Assembly (NCBI RefSeq): GCF_003013395.1 | Contig: NZ_PXZM01000050.1 | Coordinates: 1 to 64,000, forward strand | DNA: 64,000 nt | From: Brevibacillus fortis | GTDB lineage: Bacteria > Bacillota > Bacilli > Brevibacillales > Brevibacillaceae | Reading direction: 5' to 3' | Shown: in pieces, positions 1 to 8,398 of the stretch | How positions within the stretch are numbered: position 1 is the first letter of the stretch | Layout: every line of letters begins with the position of its first letter | Notes under the pieces: model-generated | The model's input: only the letters and a program-made list of their open reading frames with translations | Databases searched by the model: none | What the model was told of the DNA's origin: nothing | Position numbers and translations under genes: made by a program

Positions 1-118
1 TTCCCTTTTTCCACGGAGCCGTGCAGGAATGCCCCCCATGCAGGGGGCCCAAGAAGCTCGAGCGTTTTCTCCTTTTTCCGCTGCCACCGACAGCAACGGT
101 CAAGGGTGTTTTATAAGC
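1..118. repeat. Partial copy of the long hairpin-rich intergenic repeat (copy D, cut by window start)
   Basis: The segment running from AAGAAGCT through GCGTTTTCTCC to the CCACCGACAGC end resembles the right end of the repeat copies at 15064-15560 and 27888-28379 (AAGAAGCTGAGCGTTTTCTCC and CCACCACTACAGCC). Only the right end is visible, so the matching left arms lie outside the window. Like the other copies it sits just upstream of a gene start. No coding function is seen in it. Confidence 0.5.
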
Positions 119-209
119 CCACGAATTGACAGGCAAAGAAATCCAACTTATCATCTAATTAGAATATTATCTAATCAGATCGATTCATCAAAGAAAGGAG
201 TGCCTCATT

Positions 210-839
210 TTGCAATTAGACCAGCTCGTCACCTTTTACAAAGCACTCGGAGACCCGACGCGCGTACGCATTCTCGCGATTTTGGCAAATGGTCCCCTGC
301 ATGGACAGGCGTTGGCAGGCAAGCTCGGCGTGACACCTCCGACCATTACCCACCATATGGCAAAGCTTCGAGAGGCAGGTGTCGTTTACGAACGTCGTGA
401 TAAAAATACCATTTACTTTTATGTGCACGAAGCTAATGTAATACGCCAGTCGCAAGCGATCGTGAACGTCATGGAAAAAGCAAAGGATTCGCCAGTTGAG
501 GACATTTTTACGCAAGACAACTTACATGTTCAGAGGAGGCACCAGATGGCAGCGGAAAAAACGCAGGTCATTCGCAGTTTCATTACTCCAGATGGCAAGC
601 TGAAACAAATCCCGTCCCAGCGTAAGAAAAAGCTGATCGTCTTTGAATACATGGTGCGAGGGTTAGAAAAAAGCCGCAAATACAAGGAACAAGAGATCAA
701 CGAATACATTCGCCAATTCCATGAGGATTATGCTACGATTCGCCGGGAATTCATCATGAATCATTATATGTATCGAGAAGAGGGCATCTATGAGCTGAAC
801 CCGGAGGAAATGTGGGCAAAAGCCGAAGACCTGCAATAG
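210..839 (+). CDS. ArsR-family winged-helix regulator with C-terminal DUF2087 domain
   Basis: A 209-residue predicted cytoplasmic transcription regulator. Residues about 8-75 form an ArsR-type winged helix (ALGDPTRVRILAIL, then TPPTITHHMAKLREAGVV as recognition helix and wing). Residues about 125-195 match DUF2087, with basic KKKLIVFEYM and the YxxxEINEYIRQFHxDYATIRR pattern. No metal-binding cysteine pair is visible in the recognition helix, so metal sensing is not indicated. The start is TTG at 210, chosen because AAAGGAG lies just upstream at 195-200. It stands alone, between repeat copy D and the converging ytpI. Its target and ligand cannot be read from the sequence. Confidence 0.88.
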   Translation: MQLDQLVTFYKALGDPTRVRILAILANGPLHGQALAGKLGVTPPTITHHMAKLREAGVVYERRDKNTIYFYVHEANVIRQSQAIVNVMEKAKDSPVEDIFTQDNLHVQRRHQMAAEKTQVIRSFITPDGKLKQIPSQRKKKLIVFEYMVRGLEKSRKYKEQEINEYIRQFHEDYATIRREFIMNHYMYREEGIYELNPEEMWAKAEDLQ

Positions 840-869
840 CAGGAAATCGTTTCCTTCTGAATGGAATAG

Positions 870-907
870 AAAAAAGGACAACCTTCGGCACTGCCGCTCA
901 GGTTGTC
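870..907 (-). terminator. Stem-loop with T-run on the minus strand
   Basis: GACAACCT (878-885) and AGGTTGTC (900-907) form an 8-bp stem. Read on the minus strand the stem is followed by a run of six T. It is oriented to end minus-strand transcription from ytpI, although it lies 180 bases past that gene. Confidence 0.45.
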
Positions 908-1023
908 GAAGCAATAGAATGTCACACAAATTCATTATAGCGAGAGCCCTATAAGGTTTGCCATGATAAACAGCTGGGAATAGAGGAAAAGTATTTCCAG
1001 CCATCGTTCTTCAAAAATGAAGA

Positions 1024-1062
1024 AGGCATGTGGAACGTAAAGCTGTTCCCATGCCTTTTTTG
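1024..1062 (+). terminator. Rho-independent terminator between the ArsR gene and ytpI
   Basis: GGCATG-GGAAC pairs with GTTCC-CATGCC across a short loop and is followed by TTTTTT. It sits between two convergent genes and probably stops plus-strand read-through from the ArsR gene. It may also work for ytpI. Confidence 0.75.
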
Positions 1063-1083
1063 CTTTTAGAGGCTTTTGAATAC

Positions 1084-1395
1084 TTATACCCCTTTTTTCA
1101 GTTCTGCCTGCCAAGCTGTACGATAACGGAAATAATTGCGAGTTCCCAAAAATAAATTCATTGCCCCTACAATCAGCATGATCAATGCAACGACAATGCG
1201 GATCGTATCGAGAGAATCAAACGTAAACTGATTAATGCCGAATAAAGAAACGAGTATCCCCAATGACACATTCATTTTCCCCAGCAACATACGCGATTCA
1301 AGCGGATGGATGCCTCGTCTGCGCGCATGGATACTATAGTAGACGCTGGCTACCAGGGAAGCGAGAACACCGGTCATGTAAAAGGCAAACCACAT
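1084..1395 (-). CDS. ytpI: YtpI-like small integral membrane protein
   Basis: About 103 residues with three hydrophobic segments: near the N-terminus after MWFAFYMTG, then NVSLGILVSLFGINQ, then IVVALIMLIVGAMNLFLG. It ends in a short basic tail. Length and position match YtpI of Bacillus, which also lies divergently next to dnaE. I placed the start at 1395 because GAAAGGA precedes it by about 11 bases; longer in-frame starts lack a well-spaced ribosome site. The biochemical role of YtpI is unknown, and nothing here adds to it. Confidence 0.75.
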   Translation of the reverse strand: MWFAFYMTGVLASLVASVYYSIHARRRGIHPLESRMLLGKMNVSLGILVSLFGINQFTFDSLDTIRIVVALIMLIVGAMNLFLGTRNYFRYRTAWQAELKKGV

Positions 1396-1479
1396 AGATG
1401 GATTCATCCTTTCTAGCCATTCTGGTATTACCCATCCTACCAAAATCAGGGGAGAACGGTCAAATACGAGCAGGAACAT

Positions 1480-1508
1480 TTGTTCTTAACGTCCGTATGC
1501 GCTATACT
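1480..1508 (+). promoter_or_regulatory. Likely sigma-A promoter of dnaE
   Basis: TTGTTC (1480-1485), a 17-bp spacer and TATACT (1503-1508) make a reasonable housekeeping promoter 57 bases before the dnaE start. A second TATAAT at 1514-1519 lacks a good -35. The two -10 candidates form a small inverted repeat (TATAC-TTCCG-GTATA). Confidence 0.5.
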
Positions 1509-1564
1509 TCCGGTATAATGTAAGGGAGATAGTTTCAATCGTGAAAAGTGAGAGGGGTAATATC

Positions 1565-4500
1565 ATGACCTCCTTTGTCCATTTGCATGTTCATACGGAG
1601 TACAGTCTGCTGGACGGAGCAGCACGTATCGATGCGCTAGTCAAACGAGCCTGCGAATTGGGCATGCATGCACTGGCCATGACAGACCATACCAATCTGT
1701 ACGGGGCAATCCCGTTTTATAAAGCTTGTCTGGAAGCAGGCATCCAACCGATTATCGGGATGGAAATATACGTAATAGAGGGAAATCTTCAAGATCGCGT
1801 ACGAAATGCACCGCCGCCTAGTCATCTGATCGTTCTTGCTGAAAGTGAAACGGGCTACCGGAATCTCCTGAAGCTAGCGACAATCGCGAATACAGACGGC
1901 AACTACATCCTTCCGCGTCTCAACAAAGAGGTCTTGGCAAAGCATACAGACGGTATCATTGCACTGAGTGGTTGCCAGCAAGGGGAAGTAGCCAAGCTGC
2001 TACTGGCTGGAGACGCAGATGCTGCAAAAGAAGCAGCCCGCAAGTATCAGCGAATGTTTGGTGAACAGCATTTTTATTTGGAACTGGCTGATCACGGACT
2101 GGAAGTGGAGCGCAGGTTGAATACTCGTCTCGTGAAACTGAGTCAGGAGACGGGGATTCCGCTGATTGCGACAAACAACGTTCACTACATCCACAGGGAG
2201 GATCACCAGCAGCATGATATATTGCTGGCGATCAAAGAAGGCAAGACGATTGGCGAAGAAAACCGTTTCCGTTACGAGACGGATCAGTACTATTTGAAAA
2301 GTGCCGAAGAGATGGCGACGCTCTTTGCTTTTGCTCCTCAGGCGATAGCCAATACGGTAGCCGTTGCAGACAGGTGCAAGCTGGACCTTACCTTTGGCGC
2401 GCATATTTTGCCGGAATTTCCTTTGGCAGAGGGACAAGATTCGACGCAGTATTTGCGTGAACTGTGTGAAAAGGGCTGCCGGGAGCGATACGGTGAGATT
2501 ACACCAGAGGTGCAAGCGCGTCTGGATCGCGAGCTGGCGATTATTACAGGGACGGGCTTTACTGATTACTTCCTGATTGTATGGGATTTCATGCGGTACG
2601 CTCACGAAAACGGGATACCGACTGGACCTGGCCGGGGATCTGCGGCAGGTAGCCTGGTTGCGTATGTTTTGAAAATCACGAATGTCGATCCGCTCCGCTT
2701 TCAGTTGCTCTTTGAACGCTTTCTCAACCCGGAGCGGGTGACGATGCCCGATATTGATATCGATTTTTCCGTAGAGCGCCGTGACGAAGTGATTCACTAT
2801 GTTGCGAGCAAGTACGGTCATGATCGTGTCGCCCAGATCATTACCTTTGGAACAATGGCGGCTCGTGCAGCAGTACGTGACGTTGGACGGGCGTTAGGCT
2901 TGTCTTTGGGCATCGTGGATTGCGTCGCCAAAATGATTCCGCAATCGCCAGGCATGACGATTGCACGGGCGATGCAGATCAACCCGGATATCGGCAAGCT
3001 GTGCGCGGAGAACAAACAGGCAGCGCAACTGATCGAAACGGCAATGGGAGTAGAAGGCTTGCCTCGCCACGCCTCCACGCATGCAGCGGGTGTCGTCATT
3101 TCGCGTGAACCGCTGACGAATTACGTACCATTACAGACGGGCAACGAAGGCTTGGCGCTCACGCAGTATCCGATGGAAATTCTCGAAGAAGTCGGTCTGT
3201 TGAAGATGGACTTCCTCGGCTTGCGCAATTTGACCATCATTCAGGAGACGCTGCGTCATTTGCAGGAGCAGGGGATATCGCTTGATCTGGATCAGCTGCC
3301 GACAGACGATGAGAAAACGTTTCGCATGCTCTCTCGTGGGGAGACAACGGGTATATTCCAACTGGAGTCTTCGGGGATGCGCAATGTGCTGCGAGATTTG
3401 AAGCCGAGCAGCCTCGATGACATCATTGCAGTTCTGGCACTGTATCGCCCGGGGCCGATGGAGATCATCCCGCAGTACATCGCCGCCAAGCACGGACAGA
3501 GTAAAGTACAGTACGCTCATCCTGTTCTGGAGCCAATTTTGCAGGAGACGCACGGTTTTATGATATATCAGGAGCAAATCATGCAGATTTCCTCGACGCT
3601 CGCAGGCTTCAGCCTTGGTGAGGCAGATATTTTGCGCCGAGCAGTCGGGAAAAAGAAACGGGAGCTATTGGCGGAGCAGCGGGAGAAGTTCGTGGCTGGT
3701 TGTGTACGACAAGGATATGGAGACGAGCTGGGCAATCAAGTCTACGATTTGATCGTGCGCTTTGCCGATTACGGTTTTAACAAAGCCCACTCGGTTGCTT
3801 ACGCGGTCATCGCTTACCAGATGGCTTATTTGAAAGCAACTTATCCGCTTGCGTTTATGGCAGCACTGCTCTCCTTATCGATTGGCAGTCAGACTAGAAT
3901 TGCCGAGTACACGGAAGAAGCGCGGCGGTTGCGGCTTACCGTGCTCGGCCCAGACGTGAATAAGAGCCTGGCCTACTTTACAGTGGAGCAGGATGCGATT
4001 CGCTTCGGTCTGGCCGCAGTGAAAAACGTTGGCTACGGTGCCATTGAATCAATCGTAAAAGAGCGCAAAGGTAGACCGTATCGCGACGTCTTTGATTTTT
4101 GTGCCCGCGTAGATGCGCGGTTAGTTAACCGAAGAGTGGTAGAGTCGCTCACCTTGTGCGGCGCACTGGATTCGTTGCCAGGACATCGCAGTCAGCTTTT
4201 GCTATTGCTGGATGAAGCGGTAGGGAAGGCAAATAGCAAGCGTATAGAACGAGACGCTAACCAGCTCAATTTATTTGCGGGTGAAGAGGACACGGCACCA
4301 TTGCGTGAGCCGACAGAATATCCCGAGGTACCGCCGCTCTCACATACACAGCAACTAAAAGAAGAACGGGACTTGATCGGGGTATACATCTCCGGTCATC
4401 CACTTGATCAGTTTGCTCATGTCGCCAGTCGCCCGGAAGTAGCGGTCATCTCTTCATTGGGGGATGTGCCGCGCGACAAAACGGTTAAAGTGTTTGGAAT

Positions 4501-4993
4501 GATAACGGAAGCCAGACGCATCCAGACGAAAAAAGGGGACCCAATGGCATTTATTACGCTAGAGGACAAAACGGCGCCAGTAGAGCTGGTCGTCTTCCCG
4601 CAGGTGTATACGAAGTATGCGTCACTGCTCGAGCGCGAACAAATCGTCGTGGCAGAAGCCCGAGTCGATCATCAGGACGACATGGTCAAGCTCTTAGCTT
4701 CCCGTTTCTGGGATGCACAAACGTTGCCACAGCCGAAGTCCGAGACCGTTTTATTTGTCAAAATTTCGGCAGAGCAAGAGCACGATTCGACGCTGCAAAG
4801 GCTTTCACGCTTGTTTGTCGAAAAAAAAGGAACGATTCCTGTAATCCTTTTCTACGAAGGAAAAAGACAGACAATTCGCCTCCCGGAAGCAAATTGGGTA
4901 GACGTAGATGAGTCATTTTTGGAGCAAGCGCGAGAAATTGTGGGTCCTGACAGCGTAATTCGGAAAGAAATGCCTATAAATTGGGGAGGATGA
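1565..4993 (+). CDS. dnaE: DNA polymerase III alpha subunit DnaE
   Basis: A 1142-residue C-family replicative polymerase. The N-terminal PHP domain begins HLHVHTEYSLLDGA. The palm carries the catalytic PDIDIDF motif with Asp396, Asp398 and Asp400. The fingers region contains the GRGSAAGSLVAY loop and a K-rich RRAVGKKKRE segment. Helix-hairpin-helix and OB-fold regions (VKVFGMITEARR, VELVVFP) fill the C-terminus. In Bacillus, DnaE extends RNA primers, mainly on the lagging strand, before handing over to PolC. The start at 1565 follows AGAGGGG; a GTG 24 bases upstream is a poorer choice. Its place between ytpI and ytsJ matches Bacillus gene order. Confidence 0.97.
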   Translation: MTSFVHLHVHTEYSLLDGAARIDALVKRACELGMHALAMTDHTNLYGAIPFYKACLEAGIQPIIGMEIYVIEGNLQDRVRNAPPPSHLIVLAESETGYRNLLKLATIANTDGNYILPRLNKEVLAKHTDGIIALSGCQQGEVAKLLLAGDADAAKEAARKYQRMFGEQHFYLELADHGLEVERRLNTRLVKLSQETGIPLIATNNVHYIHREDHQQHDILLAIKEGKTIGEENRFRYETDQYYLKSAEEMATLFAFAPQAIANTVAVADRCKLDLTFGAHILPEFPLAEGQDSTQYLRELCEKGCRERYGEITPEVQARLDRELAIITGTGFTDYFLIVWDFMRYAHENGIPTGPGRGSAAGSLVAYVLKITNVDPLRFQLLFERFLNPERVTMPDIDIDFSVERRDEVIHYVASKYGHDRVAQIITFGTMAARAAVRDVGRALGLSLGIVDCVAKMIPQSPGMTIARAMQINPDIGKLCAENKQAAQLIETAMGVEGLPRHASTHAAGVVISREPLTNYVPLQTGNEGLALTQYPMEILEEVGLLKMDFLGLRNLTIIQETLRHLQEQGISLDLDQLPTDDEKTFRMLSRGETTGIFQLESSGMRNVLRDLKPSSLDDIIAVLALYRPGPMEIIPQYIAAKHGQSKVQYAHPVLEPILQETHGFMIYQEQIMQISSTLAGFSLGEADILRRAVGKKKRELLAEQREKFVAGCVRQGYGDELGNQVYDLIVRFADYGFNKAHSVAYAVIAYQMAYLKATYPLAFMAALLSLSIGSQTRIAEYTEEARRLRLTVLGPDVNKSLAYFTVEQDAIRFGLAAVKNVGYGAIESIVKERKGRPYRDVFDFCARVDARLVNRRVVESLTLCGALDSLPGHRSQLLLLLDEAVGKANSKRIERDANQLNLFAGEEDTAPLREPTEYPEVPPLSHTQQLKEERDLIGVYISGHPLDQFAHVASRPEVAVISSLGDVPRDKTVKVFGMITEARRIQTKKGDPMAFITLEDKTAPVELVVFPQVYTKYASLLEREQIVVAEARVDHQDDMVKLLASRFWDAQTLPQPKSETVLFVKISAEQEHDSTLQRLSRLFVEKKGTIPVILFYEGKRQTIRLPEANWVDVDESFLEQAREIVGPDSVIRKEMPINWGG

Positions 4994-5012
4994 GGAATGT
5001 CCTCCCTTTTTC
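4984..5012 (+). terminator. Terminator overlapping the end of dnaE
   Basis: GGGAGGA (4984-4990) pairs with TCCTCCC (5000-5006) and is followed by TTTTTC. The stop codon lies in the loop. Confidence 0.85.
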
Positions 5013-5027
5013 GCCGTTTTCGGCAGG

Positions 5028-5056
5028 TTTACAGGAGAACAGTTTTTTATTATATT
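5028..5056 (+). promoter_or_regulatory. Sigma-A promoter of ytsJ
   Basis: TTTACA (5028-5033), a 17-bp spacer and TATATT (5051-5056). Transcription would start near 5063, giving a leader of about 100 bases that contains the palindrome at 5073-5089. Confidence 0.75.
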
Positions 5057-5072
5057 GAGATCATAACTCAAT

Positions 5073-5089
5073 AAGTGGTCAGACCACTT
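5073..5089. promoter_or_regulatory. 17-bp palindromic operator of FadR/LldR (FCD-GntR) type
   Basis: AAGTGGTCAGACCACTT is a perfect 17-bp palindrome with the TGGTNNGACCA core known for FCD-type GntR regulators such as PdhR and LldR. It lies about 10-26 bases after the inferred transcription start of ytsJ, a normal repressor position. The FCD regulator encoded directly downstream of ytsJ (6499-7170) is the obvious candidate to bind it. Confidence 0.75.
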
Positions 5090-5161
5090 GGGATAACCCA
5101 GGCATTTTTACTGCCTACAAGCAATCATAGAAACTATTATCGTGAAATGGAGTGGGATCTC

Positions 5162-6406
5162 ATGTCCAACCTGAGAGAGGAAGCACTGGAGCTTCACAGA
5201 AAACATCAAGGAAAATTGGAGGCAGTGACCAAGGTACCCGTTCGCAATGCTTACGATCTGAGTCTTGCTTATTCTCCTGGGGTTGCTGAACCTTGCAAAG
5301 ATATTTTTGATGACAAGTCCAAAGTGTACGATTACACGATGAAAGGCAATCTGGTTGCAGTAGTCAGCGACGGTACTGCTGTACTGGGTCTCGGAAACAT
5401 CGGACCAGAAGCAGCAATGCCGGTTATGGAAGGAAAAGCAGTTCTGTTCAAATCCTTCGCAGGCGTAGATGCATTCCCGATCTGCTTGAATACAACGGAT
5501 GTAGATAAAATCGTAGAGACAGTAAAACTGCTCGAGCCTACTTTTGGTGGCGTTAACTTGGAAGATATCGCAGCTCCTGCATGCTTCGAAATCGAAGAGC
5601 GTCTGAAGCGCGAAACAAATATCCCGATTTTCCACGATGACCAGCACGGTACAGCAATTGTTACAGCAGCAGGTCTGATCAATGCTCTGCGCGTAGTTGA
5701 TAAAAAGCTGGAAGATATCCGCGTAGTAGCGAACGGTGCAGGTGCAGCTGGTATCGCGATCATGAAGCTTTTGATTTCCATGGGCGTTAAAGAAGTGATC
5801 ATGGTTGATACAAAAGGAATCGTGTACGAAGGCCGTCCATTCGGTATGAACCCAGTGAAGGAACAAATGGCGAAAATCACGAACCGCAGCATGCTGCAAG
5901 GTGACCTGTCTGATGCGATGAAGGGCGCTGACGTATTCATCGGTGTATCCGTAGCTGGCGCTGTTACACAGGACATGGTTCGTTCGATGAACCGCGATCC
6001 GATCATTTTCGCAATGGCAAACCCAGTACCAGAAATCATGCCGCAAGAAGCAAAAGAAGCAGGTGCGGCAGTAATCGGTACAGGTCGTTCCGACTTCCCA
6101 AACCAAGTAAACAACGTACTGGCATTCCCGGGAATTTTCCGTGGCGCGTTGGATGTACGTGCGACTGAAATCAACGAAGAAATGAAGCTGGCTGCTGTTT
6201 ATGCCATCGCAGACCTGATTACAGCAGAAGAGTTGAATGCAGATAAAGTGATCCCTTCCGCTTTCGATCCACGTGTAGCACCAAACGTTGCTGCGGCAGT
6301 AGCAAAAGCAGCGATGGAGACTGGTGTTGCTCGCATCACAGTAGATCCAGAAGAAGTAAAACAAAAGACAACGAAATTGACAGCTATTTCTTATCAAGAA
6401 GCCTAA
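5162..6406 (+). CDS. ytsJ: Malic enzyme, YtsJ type
   Basis: A 414-residue oxidative malate decarboxylase making pyruvate, CO2 and reduced nicotinamide cofactor. The N-terminal malic domain has LSLAYSPGVAEPC and the metal-site region HDDQHGTA. The C-terminal Rossmann domain has GAGAAGIAIMKLL. YtsJ of B. subtilis is the NADP-preferring isoform and lies next to dnaE, as here; cofactor choice here is inferred from that synteny. The start at 5162 follows GGAG. The gene is likely repressed through the palindrome in its leader by the FCD regulator just downstream. Confidence 0.93.
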   Translation: MSNLREEALELHRKHQGKLEAVTKVPVRNAYDLSLAYSPGVAEPCKDIFDDKSKVYDYTMKGNLVAVVSDGTAVLGLGNIGPEAAMPVMEGKAVLFKSFAGVDAFPICLNTTDVDKIVETVKLLEPTFGGVNLEDIAAPACFEIEERLKRETNIPIFHDDQHGTAIVTAAGLINALRVVDKKLEDIRVVANGAGAAGIAIMKLLISMGVKEVIMVDTKGIVYEGRPFGMNPVKEQMAKITNRSMLQGDLSDAMKGADVFIGVSVAGAVTQDMVRSMNRDPIIFAMANPVPEIMPQEAKEAGAAVIGTGRSDFPNQVNNVLAFPGIFRGALDVRATEINEEMKLAAVYAIADLITAEELNADKVIPSAFDPRVAPNVAAAVAKAAMETGVARITVDPEEVKQKTTKLTAISYQEA

Positions 6407-6418
6407 ACGAAGTGCCGA

Positions 6419-6470
6419 CACCCTCCGCGAAAAACCAGTAGGCTTTTTACAAACGTGGAGGGTGCTTCTT
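6419..6470 (+). terminator. Weak stem-loop after ytsJ
   Basis: CACCCTCC (6419-6426) pairs with GGAGGGTG (6457-6464) across a 30-base loop, followed by CTTCTTG. The loop is long and the T-run poor, so some read-through into the regulator gene is likely. Confidence 0.4.
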
Positions 6471-6498
6471 GTTACAGCTACGAGTAAGGAGGATAATC

Positions 6499-7170
6499 GT
6501 GCTCGACTCTTCCCAAGATCGAAAGGTTTACGAAGGAATTCTCCTGCAACTTCATGAAATCATACAGGAGCAAAACTTGCGGCCCGGCGACAAGCTGCCG
6601 TCTGAGCGAGAGCTGTCCGAACAACTGGGAGCAGGTCGTTCCTCTGTACGCGAGGCTCTTCGGGCTTTGGAGCTGCTCGGACTCATTGAGACGCGTCGCG
6701 GGGAAGGCACCTTCCTCAAGCATTACCGACACAATCGGCTGATCGATATTCTTGGCTTTTTTATCCTACGTGATACCAAAACCAAGAAGGACTTGATCGA
6801 AATGCGACGAATGCTTGAGCTGGATGCTGTCCGCTTAGCCTGTAGACGGGCGACTGACAAGCATTTTGATGAAATGGAACGCATTCTGGCCATCGCAGAG
6901 GAAAGAGTAGCAAGAGGCGAGGTTCCTGCGGAGGAAGACTATCAGTTTCATCGCGTCATATGTCGCTCCAGTCGCAACTCGATTTTGCACCGGATCTGGA
7001 CGCCTTTGGTTGAGTACAGCAACGGTATCCGAGTTGAATCATTGTCACGCGAAGGCAGAGCGAGTGCAGCACTCGTAGAGCATCGACAAATTATGGAAGC
7101 CATTCGCGAAGGCGATGTGAACGTCGCATTAGAGAGAATGAAGCAGCATTTAGAGAACAGCAAGCTTTAG
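6499..7170 (+). CDS. FadR/LldR-like GntR-family regulator (FCD domain)
   Basis: A 223-residue transcription regulator. Residues about 10-75 form the GntR winged helix (LRPGDKLPSERELSEQLG, then SSVREALRALELLGLIETRRGEGTFL). The rest is the all-helical FCD ligand-binding domain, with the D/H pattern seen in DYQFHRVI and ALVEHRQIMEAI, as in FadR, LldR and PdhR. These proteins bind organic acids or acyl-CoA. I use GTG at 6499, preceded by AAGGAGG, rather than an upstream ATG with no ribosome site. Position between ytsJ and the acc genes, with a family-type palindrome in the ytsJ leader, points to control of malate/pyruvate metabolism. The ligand is unknown. Confidence 0.9.
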   Translation: MLDSSQDRKVYEGILLQLHEIIQEQNLRPGDKLPSERELSEQLGAGRSSVREALRALELLGLIETRRGEGTFLKHYRHNRLIDILGFFILRDTKTKKDLIEMRRMLELDAVRLACRRATDKHFDEMERILAIAEERVARGEVPAEEDYQFHRVICRSSRNSILHRIWTPLVEYSNGIRVESLSREGRASAALVEHRQIMEAIREGDVNVALERMKQHLENSKL

Positions 7171-7181
7171 TTTTCCCCAAT

Positions 7182-7211
7182 TTGCGAGGGGCGCTGGCGC
7201 TGTGATATGAT
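7182..7211 (+). promoter_or_regulatory. Likely promoter of the accDA operon
   Basis: TTGCGA (7182-7187), an 18-bp spacer and TATGAT (7206-7211), 40 bases before the first gene of the operon. I saw no clear FapR-type operator nearby. Confidence 0.5.
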
Positions 7212-7250
7212 GATGCAGACCTGTATTGGACGATTGAGGAGGAAGCCAGC

Positions 7251-7433
7251 ATGTGGACGGTCATCTACATCGCTCCTAGCGCTAGAATTGCAGAACGGAT
7301 ACAGCAACGTTTGACAGATGAAGGGTTTTTGGTAAAGGTTCGCGAGGGTAAGGTCTCGAAGCAATACGAGATTCTCGTGCCTGAGAGCGAACTAAATGAA
7401 GTCCGGGATGTACTCGGCACGATCCTTCACTGA
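7251..7433 (+). CDS. Small conserved protein upstream of accD
   Basis: A 60-residue soluble protein of ferredoxin-like (DUF2007-like) appearance. An alternating hydrophobic strand (WTVIYIAPS) is followed by an amphipathic helix (RIAERIQQRLTDEGF), then two more strands and a helix (YEILVPESELNEVRDVL). GAGGAGG lies at 7237-7243. Small proteins of this kind commonly precede accD in Bacillales. The stop codon runs into the accD region and the gene is clearly part of the acc operon. Its function is not known. Confidence 0.75.
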   Translation: MWTVIYIAPSARIAERIQQRLTDEGFLVKVREGKVSKQYEILVPESELNEVRDVLGTILH

Positions 7434-7453
7434 TGAGAAAGGTGGGTGTACCT

Positions 7454-8398
7454 GTGCTTAAAGATCTTTTTGGGAAAAAGCGCAAATTCGCTACAGTTCC
7501 TTCAGAGACACTAGCACGTGTCCCTGCTTCCACCGACACTAGCAAGGAAGCGGGTACGAAAGAAAAGGAAGTCCCTGAGGGATTGATGAATAAATGCCCA
7601 CATTGTGGGACGATTCACTACTCGAAGGATTTGGAGAAGAACTTGCGCGTCTGCAAAGGCTGCCAGTTCCACTACTCCATGTCCGCTCCAGAGCGTCTGC
7701 AAGCGCTTCTGGATGATGGGGTTCTGACCGAAGAATTTGATGCCAATTTGATTACAGCCAATCCACTCGGTTTTCCTGGTTATTTGGAAAAACTGGAAAA
7801 AGATATGGCCAACACCAATTTGAACGAGGCGATCATTACAGGGGAAGGTATCCTGGGTGGGAACCGCATCGTGATTGGGGTCATGGATTCTCGTTTCCGT
7901 ATGGCGAGTATGGGATCGGTCGTCGGGGAAAAAATCACGCGCGCAATCGAGCAAGCGATCGAACGGCGTTTGCCTTTCATTCTGTTCAGTGCATCTGGTG
8001 GAGCACGCATGCAAGAAGGTGTATTGAGCCTGATGCAAATGGCGAAAACCAGCGCAGCGTTGTCTCGATTGGACCGCGAACGCTTGCTGTTCGTCTCGAT
8101 CATGACGAATCCTACATATGGTGGCGTATCGGCCAGCTTTTCTTCGTTGGGAGATTATAATATTGCAGAACCAGGAGCTATGATCGGTTTTGCCGGGCGT
8201 CGAGTCATTGAGCAAACGATCCGTCAGGATTTGCCAAAAGACTTCCAAACAGCGGAATTCTTGTTAAAAAATGGGCAGCTCGACATGGTGGTACACCGTA
8301 AGGATATGCGAAATACGCTGTCCAAACTGGTAGAGATGCACACGTCTCGGGAAGGAGTAGAAACATGGCAGGCGAGCTCTCCTTTGAAAAGCCATTAG
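7454..8398 (+). CDS. accD: Acetyl-CoA carboxylase carboxyltransferase beta subunit
   Basis: A 314-residue subunit that, with AccA, moves the carboxyl group from carboxybiotin to acetyl-CoA to give malonyl-CoA for fatty acid synthesis. Near the N-terminus is a four-cysteine zinc ribbon (CPHC ... CKGC). The crotonase-like carboxyltransferase fold follows, with SASGGARMQEG and NPTYGGVSASF. The start is GTG at 7454, with GAAAGGTGG 8 bases upstream and the usual MLKDLFGKK N-terminus; an ATG 21 bases earlier is less likely. The 3' end overlaps accA by 34 bp, a sign of coupled translation. Confidence 0.96.
   Translation: MLKDLFGKKRKFATVPSETLARVPASTDTSKEAGTKEKEVPEGLMNKCPHCGTIHYSKDLEKNLRVCKGCQFHYSMSAPERLQALLDDGVLTEEFDANLITANPLGFPGYLEKLEKDMANTNLNEAIITGEGILGGNRIVIGVMDSRFRMASMGSVVGEKITRAIEQAIERRLPFILFSASGGARMQEGVLSLMQMAKTSAALSRLDRERLLFVSIMTNPTYGGVSASFSSLGDYNIAEPGAMIGFAGRRVIEQTIRQDLPKDFQTAEFLLKNGQLDMVVHRKDMRNTLSKLVEMHTSREGVETWQASSPLKSH

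Noticed and set aside
5108..6421. 437-codon open frame antisense to ytsJ
   Set aside because: Same reasons: it is the shadow of the malic enzyme gene, rich in Cys and Phe, without family features.
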